A DNA stretch of 9,794 nt, taken from the NCBI GenBank assembly GCA_041306005.1, contig JBFYKJ010000030.1, positions 1 through 9,794 of the forward strand, written 5' to 3'. The DNA is from JBFYKJ01 sp041306005 (GTDB lineage Archaea > Altiarchaeota > Altiarchaeia > JAFGQM01). Both the position numbers and the translations under genes were made by a program. The notes under the pieces were generated by a model. The model searched no databases. It worked only from the letters and a program-made list of their open reading frames with translations, and had not been told where the DNA came from. Shown here in pieces: positions 1 to 6,535 of this stretch (positions within the stretch are counted from its first letter, which is position 1; every line of letters begins with the position of its first letter).

Positions 1-1655
1 TCCACGGGGCGCTGTGCTTCTCTTTCTCCGGGCAGTGCCTATTCAGCAGCTTCGCGTTCAACAAGTCAGGGAACAGGGGGCGTTGTTTACAGCCGTGCAG
101 GATGAGGTACGAACTTTACCCCGCCGGGAGCGATGAGAACAAAACCGGCAAGAAAAACCGGCTCGAGGGAAAGAAGGGATTCATCCTCTCGATGAAGGAC
201 TTGATGACTATCGAGAGCGTGCCTGAATTGATATCCGCCGGGATATCCGCGTTCAAAGTAGAGGGGAGATTGAAGGGCCCGGACTATGTCACCGCCGTCG
301 GGCGCGCGTATAGGAAGGCGATAGACTCGCACTTCGGCGAAGGGAGAGGCGCCAGCCGCGAGGACACCAAACTGATGCGGATGGCCTTTGCCCGCGAGAT
401 AACGCGCGGATACCTCTTCTGGGACGGGGACATGGTCTCCCCGGAGAGCCCGGCGCCGCAGGGCCTCGCGGCGGGCATCTTCCTGGGCGAAGAGAACAGG
501 GGCCTGAGGATAAAGCTCCTTGAGGCGCTCAAGGTCGGCGACAGGCTTTCAGTGGTGAGGGAGGATTCCACCTACGAGTTCGAGGTCGGCGCAATAGTGA
601 GCAAGACCGGGAAGACGAAGTCCGCCCCCGCCGGATGGGTCGTCATAGTCAGGACCCGCAACGCACCGTTCCTGGACAAGAACCAGAGGGTCTTCTTCGC
701 GCCGGGGGGGCACGTGGAAGAAGCTGCGGGCCTCGCGGAGGCTAAGGGTTTCAAGGACGACTTAGTGGGGGGGCGCAATGCCGGGTTTGAGTTGAAGAAG
801 TTTGAAACCGGGAAGAAGGGGCTCCTTTCCGGGATAGGCGATGTGAAGAAGGCGCCCAAAGAGGAAGGCGCGCAAGAGACTGTCGCGTTCATAGACGAGT
901 CGCAGCTCTCCGACGACCTCCTCCGCAGGCTGCCCGGAACCGTCGTGTGCTACTCCGAATCCGCAAAGCAGGGTGCGTATTTCAAGCGAAAACTTGCCGG
1001 GAGGGATGTGCTGGCAAAGACGCCGAATGTGCAGACGTCTGCCGAGCTTGATGAGTATGAGGCTGCGCTTAAGGAAGGGCTCGACGGGATAGTCTGCTCG
1101 AATCTCGGGGCACTGCAGGTGTGCGTTAAAAGCAAGTCCAGGTTCTGGGCGGACAGGGAGCTTAATGTGTTCAACTCGCTCGCCGCGAGGCTTGTCCTTA
1201 GACTCGGGGCCGAGAGGATAATCCCGTCGGCTGAATGCTCGCTCCACCAGGTTGCCGGGATGATGGCGGCGGGCGGCGGCGGTGCGGGCAAAGCCGCTGG
1301 CGGCGGGAGGATATTGCCGTTGGCCTTCTTTTACCCCCTGCTCATGACCTCCCGCGCATACGCGAAGAGCAGTGAAATCAAACAGGGCGAGTACACGCTA
1401 GTCGACCGCATGGGATTCAGGTATAAGACGACGTTCGGCGACAAGAGGCTCCTTAGGATATATAACCCCGTGCCGGTCGACATGATACCCGAGGTTGAAA
1501 AACTGGGCGGGGCTGTAGGGATGGACTTTAAGGGCTTATCCGTCGCGGACGCGGAGAAGGTCCTCGAGTCCCTGAAGGAAAAAACGCTCGGGATGCCGGT
1601 GAAGCGGGCCTTTAAGGCCTTCACCCGCGGGCACTACGAAAGGGACGTGGAGTGA
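1..1655 (+). CDS. Peptidase U32 family protein, 5'-truncated (RlhA/YdcP-like)
   Basis: The frame is open from nt 3, so the gene starts before the window; the ATG at 102 is internal. The first residues are the U32 signature: HGALC, then S-G-x-C, with cysteines at window residues 5, 12, 28 and 32. In characterised relatives (UbiU/UbiV, TrhP, RlhA) such cysteines bind a 4Fe-4S cluster and the proteins act in prephenate-dependent RNA or O2-independent quinone hydroxylation; protease activity is doubtful for most members. The K-V-E-G-R-x-K-x-P-x-Y-V motif follows at about residues 85-96. A small beta-barrel-like middle region lies at about 150-235. A second U32-like half ends with the family's T-R-G-H-Y-x-R motif at nt 1623-1652. 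This layout resembles long RlhA-type proteins with a DUF3656 region. A Gly/Ala-rich insert at nt 1263-1308 looks lineage-specific. Stop is TGA. Family assignment is secure; substrate (rRNA, tRNA or other) is not determinable. Confidence 0.9.
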   Translation, partial: HGALCFSFSGQCLFSSFAFNKSGNRGRCLQPCRMRYELYPAGSDENKTGKKNRLEGKKGFILSMKDLMTIESVPELISAGISAFKVEGRLKGPDYVTAVGRAYRKAIDSHFGEGRGASREDTKLMRMAFAREITRGYLFWDGDMVSPESPAPQGLAAGIFLGEENRGLRIKLLEALKVGDRLSVVREDSTYEFEVGAIVSKTGKTKSAPAGWVVIVRTRNAPFLDKNQRVFFAPGGHVEEAAGLAEAKGFKDDLVGGRNAGFELKKFETGKKGLLSGIGDVKKAPKEEGAQETVAFIDESQLSDDLLRRLPGTVVCYSESAKQGAYFKRKLAGRDVLAKTPNVQTSAELDEYEAALKEGLDGIVCSNLGALQVCVKSKSRFWADRELNVFNSLAARLVLRLGAERIIPSAECSLHQVAGMMAAGGGGAGKAAGGGRILPLAFFYPLLMTSRAYAKSSEIKQGEYTLVDRMGFRYKTTFGDKRLLRIYNPVPVDMIPEVEKLGGAVGMDFKGLSVADAEKVLESLKEKTLGMPVKRAFKAFTRGHYERDVE

Positions 1656-1734
1656 AAATGCGCTGCGGGCGGGGCGTTCTTTGATGCGGATAGGCTTATA
1701 GAATATATTACTTCCATTAATAACCGCCATATAT

Positions 1735-1746
1735 TCTTTTTATATT
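1735..1746 (+). promoter_or_regulatory. TATA-like box upstream of AdoMet synthetase
   Basis: A T-rich TTTTTATATT element centred near 1741 lies about 30 nt before the ATG at 1771, which would give a very short or absent 5' leader. A second TATA-like stretch, CTTATAGAATAT, lies at 1692-1703 and would give a leader of about 45 nt. A purine run, GGGGGG, at 1762-1767 precedes the ATG by only 3 nt, too close for a normal ribosome binding site. Confidence 0.5.
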
Positions 1747-1770
1747 ATCACCGAATAACTCGGGGGGAAG

Positions 1771-2979
1771 ATGGCCAAGAACATAGTCGTTGACAGGCTT
1801 GTAGCGAAGTACGTTGAAGACACCGAAGTCGAGATCGTCGAGCGAAAGGGGATAGGGCACCCGGACTCGATGGCCGACGGGCTGGCCGATGCTGTCAGCC
1901 GCGCGCTTTGCAAGGAGTATTTGGATAAATTCGGCACCGTCATGCACCACAACACCGACCAGACCGAGGTCGTGGCCGGCCAGTCGCAGCCGAAGTTCGG
2001 CGGCGGCGCGGTGCAGGACCCGATTTTCGTCGTCCTCGTAGGAAGGGCGACTAACGATGTTGACGGGGAATTGATATCCGTCCCCGAGATAGCGCTCAAG
2101 GCCGCAAAGGACTACATCCGCGAGACCATAGTCAACCTCGACCCGGACACCCAGATGGAGTTCTCACCCCGTTACGGTTCCGGCTCCGCGGACCTGCAGA
2201 GCGTGTTCAAGAACAGGAAGGATGTCCCGGGCGCGAACGACACGTCGTTTGGGATAGGGTTCGCACCGTTATCAGAGGTCGAACAGCTCACCCTCAAGTC
2301 CGAGAACTGGATAAACGCGAGGGAGACGAAGAGGAAGATACCGGGCCTCGGCGAGGATGTCAAGGTCATGGGCCTGCGGACGGGAGATGACATCACGCTC
2401 ACGATTTGCATCGCGCAGGTGGACAAGTATATTTCAGGTGTGCAGGACTACCTTGAGAATATCGCAAAAGTGAAAGAACACCTGGCCCAGATGGCACAAG
2501 GGATAACTAACCGGAATGTGGAAATCCTCATCAACACGGGCGACTTGCCGGAGCTGAAGGAAAAGGGCCTCTTCCTGACCGTGACCGGGACGTCCGCAGA
2601 GAACGGCGATGATGGGTCTGTTGGGAGGGGCAACAGGGTATCCGGATTGATAACGCCGGGCAGGCCCATGTCCATGGAAGCCGCATCGGGCAAGAACCCG
2701 ATAAACCACGTGGGGAAGATTTATAACATCTTGGCGTTCAGGATCGCCGACAGGATAGTGAGAGAAGTGGACGGGGTCAAGCAGGCCGATGTCCAGCTCA
2801 TGAGCCAGATCGGGCACCCGATAAACGACCCGAGGATGGCCTATGTAAGCATCCTGCCTGAGAATGAGAAGGTCTTTTCCGCCGCACAGAGGGGCGCGAG
2901 GGAGATAACGGACGAGATGCTCGAGGACATAAAGAAGGTCACCCAGGACATAATTGACGGCAAGGTCAAGACGTTCTGA
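1771..2979 (+). CDS. mat: Archaeal S-adenosylmethionine synthetase (methionine adenosyltransferase)
   Basis: Condenses ATP and methionine to S-adenosylmethionine in the cytoplasm, the methyl donor and radical SAM cofactor of the cell. The 402-residue length matches the archaeal MAT family (COG1812; about 400 aa). Visible family motifs: G-I-G-H-P-D at residues 27-32, the H-H-N-T-D-Q block at 59-64, a GRGNR nucleotide-site-like segment at 285-289, P-G-R-P-M-S-M-E at 296-303 and K-N-P-I-N-H-V-G-K at 308-316. The archaeal enzyme is very divergent from bacterial and eukaryotic MetK, so this gene is strong evidence for an archaeal host. It appears to be transcribed alone: a TATA box sits in front and a terminator-like hairpin lies 38 nt after the TGA stop. 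Isoleucine is mostly ATA and arginine mostly AGG, as in the other plus-strand genes. No anomaly seen. Confidence 0.97.
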   Translation: MAKNIVVDRLVAKYVEDTEVEIVERKGIGHPDSMADGLADAVSRALCKEYLDKFGTVMHHNTDQTEVVAGQSQPKFGGGAVQDPIFVVLVGRATNDVDGELISVPEIALKAAKDYIRETIVNLDPDTQMEFSPRYGSGSADLQSVFKNRKDVPGANDTSFGIGFAPLSEVEQLTLKSENWINARETKRKIPGLGEDVKVMGLRTGDDITLTICIAQVDKYISGVQDYLENIAKVKEHLAQMAQGITNRNVEILINTGDLPELKEKGLFLTVTGTSAENGDDGSVGRGNRVSGLITPGRPMSMEAASGKNPINHVGKIYNILAFRIADRIVREVDGVKQADVQLMSQIGHPINDPRMAYVSILPENEKVFSAAQRGAREITDEMLEDIKKVTQDIIDGKVKTF

Positions 2980-3016
2980 GGGAAGGTAAATGCGTTCTGA
3001 GGGCGACTGCGTCCCG

Positions 3017-3038
3017 GGGCAGGCAACTGCCCATTTTT
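3017..3038 (+). terminator. Hairpin plus T-tract after AdoMet synthetase
   Basis: GGGCAG (3017-3022) pairs perfectly with CTGCCC (3027-3032) across a GCAA loop, a GNRA-type tetraloop, and is followed by A then TTTTT (3034-3038). It resembles an intrinsic terminator. In archaea the T-tract alone may suffice, and the same T-rich stretch may double as the promoter element of the next gene. Confidence 0.55.
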
Positions 3039-3042
3039 CTAT
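3034..3042 (+). promoter_or_regulatory. Possible TATA-like element for the SdpI-family gene
   Basis: TTTTTCTAT is centred about 24 nt upstream of the ATG at 3062, the spacing expected for a leaderless archaeal transcript. It overlaps the T-tract of the preceding hairpin. The alternative CCTTAAACC at 3049-3057 is too close to the start to be a promoter. Confidence 0.3.
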
Positions 3043-3061
3043 CCATCGGCCTTAAACCCAT

Positions 3062-3709
3062 ATGAGACCCGCGTGGATAGCCGTCTTCGGGATAATCCTG
3101 GTTTCCGCCCTGCTTAGCCTCTACTACGCCCCGCAGGTCCAGGACCCGATGATAACCCACTGGGGCGCGGCCGGCGAGCCGAACGGGGCGATGGACAAGG
3201 CCGGGGGTCTTTGGATAATCCCCGGGATAATGCTCCTTTTGGCGCTCATGTTTTGGATCATACCCGGCACCGACCCGCTGAAGAAGAACATCGAGTCGTT
3301 CAGGAGATACTTCGATTTGTTCGTCGTCCTGATGTTCCTCTTCCTCCTGAACCTGCATTATGTGGTGCTGTCGTGGAACACGGGGTCGCAAACAGACATG
3401 GCCCTTATAATGTGCGTCTGGTTCGGGATACTGTTCTACTACGCCGGGCTCCTCTGCGCAAAGTCTAGGAGGAACTGGTTCATCGGGGTCAGGACGCCCT
3501 GGACCATGAGCAGCGACAGGGTGTGGGACAAGACGAACAAGCGCGTTGGTTTCCTGTTCCAGGTTTCGGCGTTCTTCATAATAATCAGCGCACTCCTCCG
3601 GGAGCTGGCTTTCCTGGTACTTATCGCGGCGATGATTGTGATAGGGCTTTATGCGGTCGCGTACTCGTACAGGGAGTATAAGAGGGAGCAAACTAGAAAG
3701 GCCAAGTAG
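3062..3709 (+). CDS. SdpI/DUF1648-family membrane protein
   Basis: A 215-residue integral membrane protein with about six predicted membrane spans (roughly residues 5-22, 49-67, 85-105, 113-132, 163-179 and 182-203). The N-terminal loop has the DUF1648 signature H-W-x-x-x-G-E-P-N-G at 33-42. The loop after the fourth span has the SdpI-type block R-R-N-W-F-I-G-V-R-T-P-W-T-M-S at 136-150, followed by W-D-K-T-N-K at 155-160. In Bacillus, SdpI is the immunity and signalling protein against the SdpC toxin. Archaeal homologues are common and uncharacterised, so only the family is claimed. No sdpC-like toxin gene is visible. The ATG at 3062 lacks a ribosome binding site, consistent with a leaderless mRNA. 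The stop is TAG at 3707-3709; reading through would run out of frame into the next gene, so TAG is a genuine stop here. Confidence 0.88.
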   Translation: MRPAWIAVFGIILVSALLSLYYAPQVQDPMITHWGAAGEPNGAMDKAGGLWIIPGIMLLLALMFWIIPGTDPLKKNIESFRRYFDLFVVLMFLFLLNLHYVVLSWNTGSQTDMALIMCVWFGILFYYAGLLCAKSRRNWFIGVRTPWTMSSDRVWDKTNKRVGFLFQVSAFFIIISALLRELAFLVLIAAMIVIGLYAVAYSYREYKREQTRKAK

Positions 3710-3712
3710 CGC

Positions 3713-3720
3713 TTTTATGT
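3713..3720 (+). promoter_or_regulatory. TATA-like box upstream of the first PH-like gene
   Basis: TTTTATGT is centred about 25 nt upstream of the ATG at 3742, the expected position for leaderless transcription in archaea. It starts 3 nt after the TAG stop of the SdpI-family gene, so the PH-like pair probably has its own promoter. Confidence 0.45.
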
Positions 3721-3741
3721 ATTAACTCTAAATTATAAGAC

Positions 3742-4467
3742 ATGGATCAGAAGGCTTATGCCGAGCTTGTGCAGCTGGTTAAAGAAGCCTCTGCGTCGGG
3801 CAAATCCAATGAGGAGATCCTGTCTGCGCTTAGAAGCGAGAAGATGGCCGACGCCGACATAAAGGCAGTCATGCGGGAGGCACTGCGCCCTGCAGACGTT
3901 GCTTCCGTAAAGGCCCGACTCGCAAGCGTCAGCAGACCGGGTGAGTTGGTTTTTGAAACCAAGCCATCCATGGCACCCGCAATCTTCAAGACGTTCTTTG
4001 GCAGCCTCTTTTTAGGGGCCATAATCGCGCTGTTCATATTCAACCCGTTCGGGCTGCTCTGCCCCGTAAGATACTACGGCTTATTCGGATATGGGCCGGC
4101 GATAGAGCCGTCTTGCAGGGTGATCACAGTCATATTAAGCGGCCTGTTCTATGCATCGATGATATCGATATTCAAACTGCTGAAGATACGGTCCAGGGTC
4201 TATTCGATATACGAGGACAGGATAGAGTGGTATGAGGGCTTCATTACCCTGAACAAGAGGACAGTTTACCTGAACCGGATCACCGATATCGGGTCGCGGA
4301 GGGGCATTTTGGACCGCATTTTCGGGACGGGCACCATAGGCATAAGCACTGCTGGGAGCCACGGGCCTGAGGTCCTGATGCAATACATGCGGAACATGGA
4401 CAGCGTATATGACCGGCTTCGCGAGCTGTGGAAGGCCAAAGTGGGCAGCAACCCGCCCAGATTTTGA
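3742..4467 (+). CDS. PH-like (bPH2/YdbS-type) membrane protein with N-terminal helical domain
   Basis: 241 residues in three parts. Residues 1-48 look like a small soluble helical domain with the pattern S-x-E-E-I-L-S-A-L and A-D-I-K-A-V-M, as in short helix-pair modules preceding archaeal membrane proteins. Two membrane spans follow, at about 79-100 and 126-147, separated by a loop with two cysteines (107 and 125). Residues 150-230 are a bacterial-PH-like beta-rich domain (YdbS family, PF03703-like): Y-S-I-Y-E-D-R, then W-Y-E-G-F at 163-167, then the T-D-I-x-S-R-R-G-I-L-D-R block at 181-192, and G-T-G-T-I-G-I-S-T-A-G at 195-205. The C-terminal half is about two-thirds identical to the next gene, so the two are tandem duplicates. 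Function is unknown for this family in archaea; a membrane or lipid-proximal role is only inference. Confidence 0.85.
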   Translation: MDQKAYAELVQLVKEASASGKSNEEILSALRSEKMADADIKAVMREALRPADVASVKARLASVSRPGELVFETKPSMAPAIFKTFFGSLFLGAIIALFIFNPFGLLCPVRYYGLFGYGPAIEPSCRVITVILSGLFYASMISIFKLLKIRSRVYSIYEDRIEWYEGFITLNKRTVYLNRITDIGSRRGILDRIFGTGTIGISTAGSHGPEVLMQYMRNMDSVYDRLRELWKAKVGSNPPRF

Positions 4468-4469
4468 GG

Positions 4470-5024
4470 ATGGCCAATACAGCGCCGAACATCGAGTCCG
4501 TGAGGGATAAGCTCATCGGCCGCAGGCAGGAGGCTCCCAGCCGGCTGGTCATGGAGCTCAAACCGTCCCTGACGCCGGCTATCGCAAGCATGTGCATGGT
4601 CGTCGCATTGATGCTAATAATAGTCGCGTTCATTTTCGCAGGCAACGGAATGCGCGGCGAGGGCGTCGGGGCAGTGATCCTGATAGTGCTGGGGCCCATA
4701 CTCCTTATAGCGCTAGTGCCTGGCATAATAAGCCTATTGAAGACCAGGACCCGGAGATACAATATATACAGCGACAGGGCGGAGTGGTACGAAGGCTTCA
4801 TAACAATAAAGAAGCGCTCAGTCCCGCTCACCCGCGTTACGGACATAATCTCAAGGAGGGGCATATTAGACAGGATTTGTGGCACGGGGACTATAGGCAT
4901 CAGCACCGCTGGTAGCGTGTACTTTGAGATTGTCATGGACTATGTGCGAGACACAGATCGCGTCTACAACAACCTCCGCGAACTCTGGAAGGCCCAGGTG
5001 AGCGACAACCCGCCCGAGTTCTGA
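4470..5024 (+). CDS. PH-like (bPH2/YdbS-type) membrane protein, paralogue of the preceding gene
   Basis: 184 residues from the ATG at 4470, two nt after the TGA of the previous gene, which suggests translational coupling. An in-frame ATG at 4428 would add 14 residues and overlap the upstream gene by 40 nt; I prefer 4470. Two membrane spans lie at about 37-58 and 67-90, followed by the PH-like domain at about 94-175, with W-Y-E-G-F at 106-110, S-R-R-G-I-L-D-R at 128-135 and G-T-G-T-I-G-I-S-T-A-G at 138-148. Unlike its neighbour it lacks the N-terminal helical domain and the long, cysteine-bearing loop between the two spans. Both proteins end with a similar N-P-P-x-F tail. Function unknown; the pair may form a hetero-oligomer, which is inference. 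Confidence 0.85.
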   Translation: MANTAPNIESVRDKLIGRRQEAPSRLVMELKPSLTPAIASMCMVVALMLIIVAFIFAGNGMRGEGVGAVILIVLGPILLIALVPGIISLLKTRTRRYNIYSDRAEWYEGFITIKKRSVPLTRVTDIISRRGILDRICGTGTIGISTAGSVYFEIVMDYVRDTDRVYNNLRELWKAQVSDNPPEF

Positions 5025-5092
5025 TCAGTCGAACGCCCTGCGGTGCTTGAGCAATAAGAGCCTGGAGGGCAAAGATGCCCCACCTAAAGCGG

Positions 5093-5521
5093 CTAATAAA
5101 CCCCGCGCCTTATCAAAGGCGCGATGAACACCCTTACCTTCGGCGTCACGACCATCCAGCCGGAGACCGGTTTGTCCTTCTCAAACATGATTTTATAAAG
5201 CGCTCCTGATACGGCTTTCAAGACAGCTTCCAAGTAATCCCGCCTCACAAAGCAGGAATATCCCATAATGCCCATGGCCTCGCCGCACCTGTCAAGCTCG
5301 CCGGCGGAGACCTCGTCCATCCCGAAGCCCAACGACATGCTGGCTTCGGCGTCAAAGACCCCGATAGCGCCCTTTTCCAGATAGAGCACCGGCACGCCCT
5401 TGAAGTAATCGGCCTCCGGCGCGGAGCCGAGCTCCTGGCGGATCTTATGTGCGACTTCCCTTACATCCGCCGTGATTTCGCGCTCATCCGGGATTTTTTT
5501 CTTTTTTCCAAACAGACCCAT
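5093..5521 (-). CDS. Hypothetical soluble protein, second gene of a minus-strand pair
   Basis: A 142-residue protein of no family I recognise. It begins with M-G-L-F-G followed by four lysines, a basic N-terminus often seen on small archaeal proteins that sit near membranes. The rest alternates predicted helix (about 15-32 and 95-114) with strands (about 43-56 and 121-136) and has no membrane span. Two cysteines (79 and 90) lie in the middle. Its ATG directly abuts the TAA of the upstream gene on the same strand (5522-5524), so the two are almost certainly translationally coupled. The stop is TAG at 5093-5095, followed in frame two codons later by another TAG, which supports TAG being a stop in this genome. 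It converges with the PH-like pair, leaving a 68-nt gap without a clear terminator. Confidence 0.75.
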   Translation of the reverse strand: MGLFGKKKKIPDEREITADVREVAHKIRQELGSAPEADYFKGVPVLYLEKGAIGVFDAEASMSLGFGMDEVSAGELDRCGEAMGIMGYSCFVRRDYLEAVLKAVSGALYKIMFEKDKPVSGWMVVTPKVRVFIAPLIRRGVY

Positions 5522-6151
5522 TTACCCTCCAGGCCTAAACATGTTTATAAACCAGTTGGTCAGCTTGATCTTTCCTTGCAGACCCAGCTCCTCAAGAGCC
5601 GCTATAAAGCCGGCAACGTCTTGTACGTGGCCGTCCCGGATCTTGCCGGCGGCGTCCTTTATGCCTATTACTGTCCCGGCCCTGGAAGCGTTATGTGCAA
5701 AGCCGTGATGGCCGGTTAACCTCATTACGGCGGCCAAACCCGAGTTCGAGACTATCCTTATCCTTTTCACATTCGCCCAGGGTATGAAGTTGTCCGTGAC
5801 GCCGATGCCCTTTCGGTACACGACAAGCTCCGGCCCGTCGTAGCCCCAAAACCTCTTTTGGAGCCAGAATATCACAATGGCCAAAGGGACGGGAATTAAT
5901 AGTAGGCCGTCCATCAGCAAGAAGGCAGATAACCGCTCCTCGAACGAAACCTTATTGCCGCCTGCGGCCTCCCACTCAGTCGGGAAGATGAAAAGGGAAA
6001 GGATGAAGACGATAATTGTGATGCCGACGGAATAGAAAATCAGTTTAGACCAAAGCTCATTCGCCTCGCGCTTCTGGGCCCACTTGTCCCATTCGCTCCA
6101 CCAGACTTTCTCGCCGGTGACTTCCGGTGCAAACACCTTTTGAGGTTTCAT
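5522..6151 (-). CDS. PH-like domain membrane protein, first gene of a minus-strand pair
   Basis: 209 residues. The N-terminal 35 residues are soluble and tryptophan-rich (W17, W18, W21, W24, W34). Two membrane spans lie at about 37-56 and 76-97. A beta-rich cytoplasmic-type domain follows at about 105-190: strand, turn, I-P-W-A-N-V-K-R-I at 123-131, then strands, then a C-terminal helix D-V-A-G-F-I-A-A-L. This W-x-x-I/V pattern with a final helix is typical of bacterial PH-like domains, but no specific family is certain. The topology (two spans then PH) matches the two plus-strand genes, though sequence similarity is not obvious by eye. Isoleucine here is often ATC, unlike the ATA-rich plus-strand genes. 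The start ATG (6149-6151) has a TATA-like box about 29 nt upstream. Confidence 0.75.
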   Translation of the reverse strand: MKPQKVFAPEVTGEKVWWSEWDKWAQKREANELWSKLIFYSVGITIIVFILSLFIFPTEWEAAGGNKVSFEERLSAFLLMDGLLLIPVPLAIVIFWLQKRFWGYDGPELVVYRKGIGVTDNFIPWANVKRIRIVSNSGLAAVMRLTGHHGFAHNASRAGTVIGIKDAAGKIRDGHVQDVAGFIAALEELGLQGKIKLTNWFINMFRPGG

Positions 6152-6176
6152 CCGAAGTTAGTTATAAGATTCAACG

Positions 6177-6183
6177 ATTAAAA
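6177..6183 (-). promoter_or_regulatory. TATA-like box for the minus-strand pair
   Basis: On the minus strand the sequence reads GCGTTTTAATC. Its centre (about 6180) is 29 nt upstream of the ATG at 6151, giving an almost leaderless mRNA. A second AT-rich stretch (6160-6168, CTTATAACT on the minus strand) is too close to the start to serve as the promoter. Confidence 0.4.
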
Positions 6184-6195
6184 CGCTGGTGACAT

Positions 6196-6243
6196 CCACC
6201 GCTCACCCAAAACCTGAATCGGTAGCCACCGCTCACCGCTCAC
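6196..6243. repeat. Short direct repeats CCACCGCTCAC
   Basis: CCACCGCTCAC occurs at 6196-6206 and 6226-6236, and a further tandem CGCTCAC unit follows at 6237-6243. They lie just upstream of the minus-strand pair and before a possible plus-strand promoter. Two and a half copies spaced 30 nt apart are too few for a CRISPR array; they could be operator half-sites or a small slippage-derived repeat. Confidence 0.5.
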
Positions 6244-6259
6244 GGGGCAGGGTCAGCCC

Positions 6260-6267
6260 TTTTAATA
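6260..6267 (+). promoter_or_regulatory. Possible TATA box of a small plus-strand transcript
   Basis: TTTTAATA follows CC and matches the TATA-like elements seen in front of other genes in the window. Initiation about 25 nt downstream, near 6288, would give a leader of about 35 nt before the small ORF at 6323, or a non-coding transcript ending at the hairpin at 6495-6526. Confidence 0.25.
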
Positions 6268-6474
6268 CCCCCCATCAATATCGTCATCGGAAGGACAGGG
6301 AAAGAACAAACAAAGAACAACGATGGAAACGATAACAAGATGCGTGATAACGTTCAAAAACGAGCACCAATCCGAAAATGTTGTGTTGGGGACTGAGGAG
6401 GCTATCGAATCCCAAAGCCCAGGGATGCTGATAGTCCCCTCGTTCACTTTCACGTAAGCCAGCCGGTTGGTCAT
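6262..6474 (-). CDS. Alternative small membrane protein, 70 aa
   Basis: A minus-strand ATG frame (6474 down to 6262) encoding 70 residues with one clean hydrophobic segment at about residues 39-58 and an acidic tail (S-D-D-D-I-D). A single-span small membrane protein would suit the adjacent minus-strand membrane genes. The frame also extends upstream without a stop to 7089 across the radical SAM gene, which suggests chance openness in GC-rich DNA, and its isoleucines are mostly ATC. It is mutually exclusive with the plus-strand 44-aa ORF and is offered as the alternative reading. Confidence 0.2.
   Translation of the reverse strand: MTNRLAYVKVNEGTISIPGLWDSIASSVPNTTFSDWCSFLNVITHLVIVSIVVLCLFFPCPSDDDIDGGY
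6323..6457 (+). CDS. Possible small protein, 44 aa
   Basis: An ATG-started frame of 44 codons ending in TAA. The product is non-repetitive and has a plausible soluble composition, starting M-E-T-I-T-R-C-V-I-T-F-K and ending P-S-F-T-F-T. In favour: a TATA-like box at 6260-6267, a strong hairpin with a T-rich tail 38 nt after the stop, and three of four isoleucines coded ATA, the bias of the plus-strand genes. Against: no ribosome binding site, no recognised family, and a competing 70-codon frame on the opposite strand covers the same DNA. Only one of the two is likely real, and possibly neither. Confidence 0.3.
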   Translation: METITRCVITFKNEHQSENVVLGTEEAIESQSPGMLIVPSFTFT

Positions 6475-6494
6475 CCGGCCGCATCCAGTTGGAA

Positions 6495-6535
6495 GGGGCC
6501 GGGCGCTGTGGGGGGCGCCCGGCCTCATTTTCATT
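6495..6535 (+). terminator. Strong GC hairpin followed by T-rich tail
   Basis: GGCCGGGCGC (6497-6506) pairs perfectly with GCGCCCGGCC (6515-6524) around an 8-nt loop. A G-T and a G-C pair extend it outward to 6495/6526. The sequence ATTTTCATT follows at 6527-6535. It would terminate transcription from the left on the plus strand, including that of the 44-aa ORF. It could equally be the first helix of a structured RNA. Confidence 0.45.

Noticed and set aside
1771..2979. SAM riboswitch or other leader control of AdoMet synthetase
   Set aside because: The space before the gene is AT-rich and short, with a TATA box close to the ATG; there is no room for an aptamer if the proximal promoter is used.
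2966..3691. Long minus-strand open frame (241 codons) opposite the SdpI-family gene
   Set aside because: It is rich in Pro, Arg, His and Glu, has no family pattern, and mirrors the codons of a convincing membrane protein on the plus strand.
4280..4936. Minus-strand frame of 218 codons opposite the PH-like pair
   Set aside because: It spans two clear plus-strand paralogues, and its apparent internal repeat is just the complement of their duplicated PH domain.
6196..6243. CRISPR array
   Set aside because: Only two full 11-nt repeats with 19 nt between; repeats are too short, copies too few, and no cas genes are present.
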